A stretch of 10,092 nucleotides of DNA from positions 1-10,092 of the forward strand of contig CAZXOP010000069.1 of NCBI GenBank assembly GCA_964642235.1, written 5' to 3'. Numbering within the stretch: position 1 is the first letter of the stretch; each line of letters starts with the position of its first letter. The translations under genes and the position numbers were made by a program. The notes beneath the pieces were generated by a model. That model was not told where the DNA came from and searched no databases. It was given only the letters and a program-made list of their open reading frames with translations. Source of the DNA: CAYSND01 sp964642235 (GTDB taxonomy: Bacteria > Bacteroidota > Bacteroidia > Bacteroidales > UBA932). Below are positions 6,781 through 10,092 of this stretch, piece after piece.

Positions 6781-7434
6781 ATGATGGATTATAATACCAC
6801 AAGAGAAAAGTTAACCATGCCCGAGTATGGAAGGCATGTTCAGAAGATGATAGAGCAGGTAAAGCTGATTCCCGATCGTGAAAAGAGGAACGAGCAGATA
6901 AAGGAGGTCGTAAAGATAATGGCAATTCTTAATCCTTCACTTAGAGATATGAATGATTATAAGCATAAGCTTTGGGATCATGTTCATTTAATAGCAGGTT
7001 TCGATCTCGATATTGATTCTCCATATCCCGCCCCTACACAAGAGACATTTGATGCTAAACCTGATGCCATTCCATTGGAAACAAAGCCTGTAAAAGCAGC
7101 TCACTACGGAAGAAATATTCAGAACATGATAGATGTTATCGCATCTAAAGAGGAGGGAGAGCTTAAAGATGCTATGATTAAAACAATGGCTTCCTATATG
7201 CGACAGCAGTATCTTATTTGGAATAAGGACTCGGTATCGGAGGAGACTATTTTTAACGATATACGTAAACTTTCAGAAGGACGCCTGATTGTTCCCGAAC
7301 ATATACATCTTGAGTCCATCTCAGACAAGGAGACTTTCAACCGTCCCGGAATTATGGCTCCAAATGCAGGGGGTCAGGGTAAAGTGCACCGTAAAAGCGG
7401 TAAGAACAATAAGAAAAGATGGAAAAGCAAGTAA
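6781..7434 (+). CDS. DUF4290 family protein (Bacteroidota-specific, function unknown)
   Basis: A 217-residue protein I recognise as DUF4290, a family restricted, as far as I know, to Bacteroidota and without an established function. The recognisable N-terminus is MDYNTTREKLTMPEYGRHVQKM, followed by a mostly helical, charged protein with no signal peptide or membrane segment, so probably cytoplasmic. A partial internal echo is visible: EYGRHVQKMIEQV (14-26) and HYGRNIQNMIDVI (107-119) match at most positions, which suggests two related helical repeats. The C-terminal 25 residues are glycine-rich then strongly basic (KSGKNNKKRWKSK), as in a nucleic-acid-binding tail. The start may be the first or second of two adjacent ATGs (6781 or 6784); there is no Shine-Dalgarno site. 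Its last 16 bases overlap ftsK, implying co-translation with the division translocase. Family call strong; role unknown. Confidence 0.88.
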   Translation: MMDYNTTREKLTMPEYGRHVQKMIEQVKLIPDREKRNEQIKEVVKIMAILNPSLRDMNDYKHKLWDHVHLIAGFDLDIDSPYPAPTQETFDAKPDAIPLETKPVKAAHYGRNIQNMIDVIASKEEGELKDAMIKTMASYMRQQYLIWNKDSVSEETIFNDIRKLSEGRLIVPEHIHLESISDKETFNRPGIMAPNAGGQGKVHRKSGKNNKKRWKSK

Positions 7435-9893
7435 AACCGGTTAAGAAGGAAAAACAAGTTAAGAAAGTAGAGCATGATTCAACGACCAAAGTAGTGCTTC
7501 GTTTTATTTGCGGAGTACTCTTTGCGTTATTTGCTCTCTTTACGCTTGTTTCTCTGATTTCATATCTCTTTACATGGCGTGGAGATCAGAGCCTTTTATT
7601 CGAATCAGACCTATTTAGAAACCTCACAGGAGTAGAAAATGGTGGGGGAAGGATCGGTTTTATTTGGTCAAATTTCTTAATATCTAAAACCTTTGGTTTA
7701 GGGGCATTCATTATCCCTTTCTTTCTCGGCGGCGTTGCCATTTTTTGTTTTAAGATAAAGAGTGTCAGAATCGTAAGACTCTTCTTTATGTCCCTTTTAG
7801 GGTGTATTGTCTTATCGATGCTTTTCTCTTATATCTTCTCTTTTACCTCATTTAATTCCCTTTTTGGACAAGGAGCAGGGGGCTCTTATGGGTATTATAT
7901 CAATGAGTGGCTCTGTGCAATGCTTGGGAAAATAGGGGCAGGGTGTGTGGTTTCCTTCCTTCTTATTACTTGGTTGATATTATTGAGTAGAAAGGTAATA
8001 GATAAATTTTATGCCCTTTTCGACAAGATGTTTAAGAAGAAAGAGGAGGGTGATTCTGTGGAGGCAGGTATCGAGGATGAGAGTGAAGAGTCTGTGGAAG
8101 AGGAGATTGCAGAGGAGAAGGAGACTCCTAAAGTTGATGAGGTGAAATTTGAGATTAAAGAGTGGGAACAGTCTGACACAGGGGGTGAGCCTACTTCTGA
8201 GCCTGAGCCGGAGCCGGTGCAGGAGGAGATTGATGAGTTGGTGGGAGAAATCGAGCTTGACCCTCCCTATCCATATAAGAGGGAGGAGATTGACCCTGAC
8301 CATGAGTTTGAGGTTTTCGATCAGAAAGAGGAGAGTGATGAGGAACTTTCGGATGCGGATTGGAGACAGAAGTATGACCCAAGACTTAGTCTTTCGAGAT
8401 ATAAATTTCCTCCCATTACTCTGCTTGAGGAGTACAAGGCACAGAAATTCAATGTTTCACGTGAGGAGCTTGAAAAGAACAATAGGAAAATTTCGGAAAC
8501 CTTACAGGATTTCAAGATAGCAATATCTAAAATTTCGGCAAGGGTGGGTCCTACAGTTACCCTTTATGAGGTGGTCCCTGCTCCCGGAGTAAGGGTCTCT
8601 TCCATTAAAAAACTTGAGGAGGATATTGCACGTTCACTTGCTGCGAAGGGGGTGCGTGTGGTTACTCTTGAAGGGAGCAATGCAGTTGGAATCGAAGTGG
8701 CAAACGAAAAACCGAGTATTGTTTCAATGCGCTCTCTCCTTGAAGATCCTAAGTTTCAGGAGTCCAAATTTGACCTTCCGGTAGCATTGGGGAAGACCAT
8801 TGCAAATTCTGTTATGATCCACGATCTTGCGAAGATGCCTCACCTCTTGATTGCAGGTGCCACGGGGCAGGGGAAATCTGTGGGATTGAATGCAATAATT
8901 ACCTCATTGCTCTTTAAGAAACACCCTGCGGAGTTAAAATTGGTCTTGGTGGATCCAAAGAAAGTGGAACTCTCCCTTTATGAACCTATTGTCAAACATT
9001 ATTTGGCGAAGCTCCCCGATGAGGAGGATGCTATTATTACTGATACTCAGAAAGTTGTCTATACTCTCAGGTCGCTCTGTAAACTTATGGATACCCGTTA
9101 CGACCTTTTGAAGGCTGCCGGTGTCAGAAATATTAAGGAGTACAATGAAAAGTTCCTGTCGCGTAAACTTAATCCTAATAAAGGACATCAGTATATGCCT
9201 TTTATAGTGGTAATTATAGATGAGTTTGCGGATCTTCTTATGACTGCCGGAAGGGAGATTGAGGATCCTATGGCGAGACTTGCGCAGTTAGCTCGTGCTA
9301 TTGGTATTCACTTAGTTATAGCGACTCAAAGACCTACTACTAATATCATTACAGGGACGATTAAAGCCAACTTTACCGCCCGTATTGCTTTCCGTGTTAT
9401 TTCGAGTGTGGACTCCAAGACCATTCTTGACCAGTCAGGTGCCAATCAGCTTGTGGGGCGTGGTGATATGCTTGTTTCGGCAGGGAGCGCAGAACTTATC
9501 AGGGTTCAATGTGCTTTTATCGATACACCGGAGGTGGAGAGTATTGCGGAGTATATCTCGGGGCAGCAGAGTTATGGAAGAGCTTTTGACCTTCCGGAGT
9601 ATATACCTGAAGATAAGGGGGCATCGGGCGGGAGTTCAGGTGCAGTAGTCAGTGGCGGCGGTGGAAGGGATGAACTTTTTGAAGAGGCTGCAAGACTTGT
9701 TGTGCGTGAACAGTCAGGTTCCACTTCTCTATTGCAGAGGAGGTTCAGGATAGGGCATAATAGGGCGGGATCTATTATGGATCAACTTTATGAAGTAGGT
9801 ATTGTCGGACCATCAGTCGGTGGCGGTAAGCCAAGAGATGTTAATTATACAAGTTTTGACTCTTTGGAACAACTTTTGAGTACACTTGGGTAG
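7419..9893 (+). CDS. ftsK: DNA translocase FtsK
   Basis: Septum-located DNA pump that clears and aligns chromosome ends during division and normally activates XerCD recombination at dif. The 824 residues have the standard layout: a short basic N-terminus, four membrane segments (about 24-51, 90-112, 117-141, 172-190), a strongly acidic linker (about 207-315, with an EPEPEP run near 261-266), the alpha/beta motor and a C-terminal gamma domain. The motor shows Walker A GATGQGKS (480-487), Walker B VVIIDEFADLL (597-607) and ATQRPTTNIITGTIKANF (635-652). A Gly/Ser-rich hinge (734-749) leads to the winged-helix gamma domain (750-808: DELFEEAARLV, LLQRRFRIGHNRAGSIMDQLY), which reads polar DNA motifs. 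The linker is short beside the roughly 600 residues of E. coli FtsK. Start inside the DUF4290 gene (16-base overlap); a lolA-like gene follows 24 bases after the stop without a visible terminator. Confidence 0.97.
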   Translation: MEKQVKPVKKEKQVKKVEHDSTTKVVLRFICGVLFALFALFTLVSLISYLFTWRGDQSLLFESDLFRNLTGVENGGGRIGFIWSNFLISKTFGLGAFIIPFFLGGVAIFCFKIKSVRIVRLFFMSLLGCIVLSMLFSYIFSFTSFNSLFGQGAGGSYGYYINEWLCAMLGKIGAGCVVSFLLITWLILLSRKVIDKFYALFDKMFKKKEEGDSVEAGIEDESEESVEEEIAEEKETPKVDEVKFEIKEWEQSDTGGEPTSEPEPEPVQEEIDELVGEIELDPPYPYKREEIDPDHEFEVFDQKEESDEELSDADWRQKYDPRLSLSRYKFPPITLLEEYKAQKFNVSREELEKNNRKISETLQDFKIAISKISARVGPTVTLYEVVPAPGVRVSSIKKLEEDIARSLAAKGVRVVTLEGSNAVGIEVANEKPSIVSMRSLLEDPKFQESKFDLPVALGKTIANSVMIHDLAKMPHLLIAGATGQGKSVGLNAIITSLLFKKHPAELKLVLVDPKKVELSLYEPIVKHYLAKLPDEEDAIITDTQKVVYTLRSLCKLMDTRYDLLKAAGVRNIKEYNEKFLSRKLNPNKGHQYMPFIVVIIDEFADLLMTAGREIEDPMARLAQLARAIGIHLVIATQRPTTNIITGTIKANFTARIAFRVISSVDSKTILDQSGANQLVGRGDMLVSAGSAELIRVQCAFIDTPEVESIAEYISGQQSYGRAFDLPEYIPEDKGASGGSSGAVVSGGGGRDELFEEAARLVVREQSGSTSLLQRRFRIGHNRAGSIMDQLYEVGIVGPSVGGGKPRDVNYTSFDSLEQLLSTLG

Positions 9894-9917
9894 GAAACCA
9901 ATTAAAAATAGGGCTCT

Positions 9918-10092
9918 ATGTATAAAAAAATGTTTTTCCTTCTCTCCATTTTTACCTTTTTGACTTTAGGTGTTAATGCGCAACCCTCATCGGAGTCGCT
10001 TCTCGTTTCTATGCAAAAGAGCATGGCTCAGTTTCAGTGTAAAAAAGTAGCCTTTAATTTTACTGCATATAACTCATCTAAAGCGAAGATAG
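9918..10092 (+). CDS. LolA-like outer-membrane lipoprotein carrier, N-terminal 58 residues (3' end outside window)
   Basis: The start of an exported protein: the ATG at 9918 is followed by YKK, a hydrophobic stretch of about 15 residues, and a signal peptidase I-type site NAQ (cleavage likely after the Ala or Gln near residues 20-21), giving a periplasmic product. The mature part visible, ESLLVSMQKSMAQFQCKKVA followed by FNFTAYNS, fits the opening of Bacteroidota LolA-like proteins, where a helix (LL-K-S--F) is followed by the first beta strand. LolA carries lipoproteins from the inner to the outer membrane. The position just after ftsK, which I recall as a common Bacteroidales arrangement, supports the call. 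With only 58 codons in the window it could instead be another small periplasmic protein. It lies 24 bases behind ftsK and probably shares its transcript. Confidence 0.66.
   Translation, partial: MYKKMFFLLSIFTFLTLGVNAQPSSESLLVSMQKSMAQFQCKKVAFNFTAYNSSKAKI

Noticed and set aside
8149..8520. 123-codon plus-strand frame within ftsK
   Set aside because: It is an out-of-frame reading of the repetitive acidic-linker DNA, giving an Arg/Leu/Ser-rich product, a typical shadow.
1..10092. A defence, mobile or CRISPR system
   Set aside because: All sizeable open frames are accounted for by known families. There are no direct-repeat arrays, terminal inverted repeats with transposase, integrase genes or tRNA-like attachment sites.

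Overview
The window looks like a chromosomal housekeeping segment from a member of the Bacteroidota, most likely order Bacteroidales. Four things point there. The histidyl-tRNA synthetase carries the WRADRPQKGRYREFYQCD form of motif 2. There is a DUF4290 gene, a family I know only from this phylum. Promoters match the Bacteroidota pattern (TTTG about 18-20 bases before TAnnTTTG), and starts lack Shine-Dalgarno sites. The sulfatase is a serine-type lipoprotein, common in gut Bacteroidales. Genus cannot be fixed from the sequence. There is no sign of a plasmid, phage, insertion sequence, CRISPR array or RNA gene.

Layout. Positions 1-833 hold the 5' part of hisS on the minus strand, cut by the window edge. 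It diverges from rmuC (913-2253, plus). Next comes a two-gene plus-strand unit: a zinc-ribbon acyltransferase (2328-3629) behind a very clear promoter, overlapping rfbC/rmlC (3616-4164) by 14 bases. Converging on it with only 2 bases between stops is a minus-strand pair: rfbD/rmlD (6718-5819), followed by a lipoprotein sulfatase (5804-4167). From a short divergent control region (6719-6780) a second plus-strand unit starts: DUF4290 gene, ftsK (16-base overlap), then a partial lolA-like gene that runs off the end.

How they fit together. RmlC and RmlD catalyse the last two steps of dTDP-L-rhamnose synthesis, yet lie on opposite strands in two convergent units; rmlA and rmlB are not in the window. 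The acyltransferase, RmlC/RmlD, FtsK and LolA all concern the cell envelope or division. The sulfatase is a catabolic, exported enzyme riding behind rmlD.

I found no new defence, mobile or biosynthetic system. The points most worth a second look are the perfect inverted repeat made of two facing promoter elements at 6739-6767, the acyltransferase with an altered motif and a zinc-ribbon extension, a 15-residue serine-rich insertion in RmlD, and the DUF4290-ftsK-lolA overlap. Intergenic gaps are all under 100 bases.
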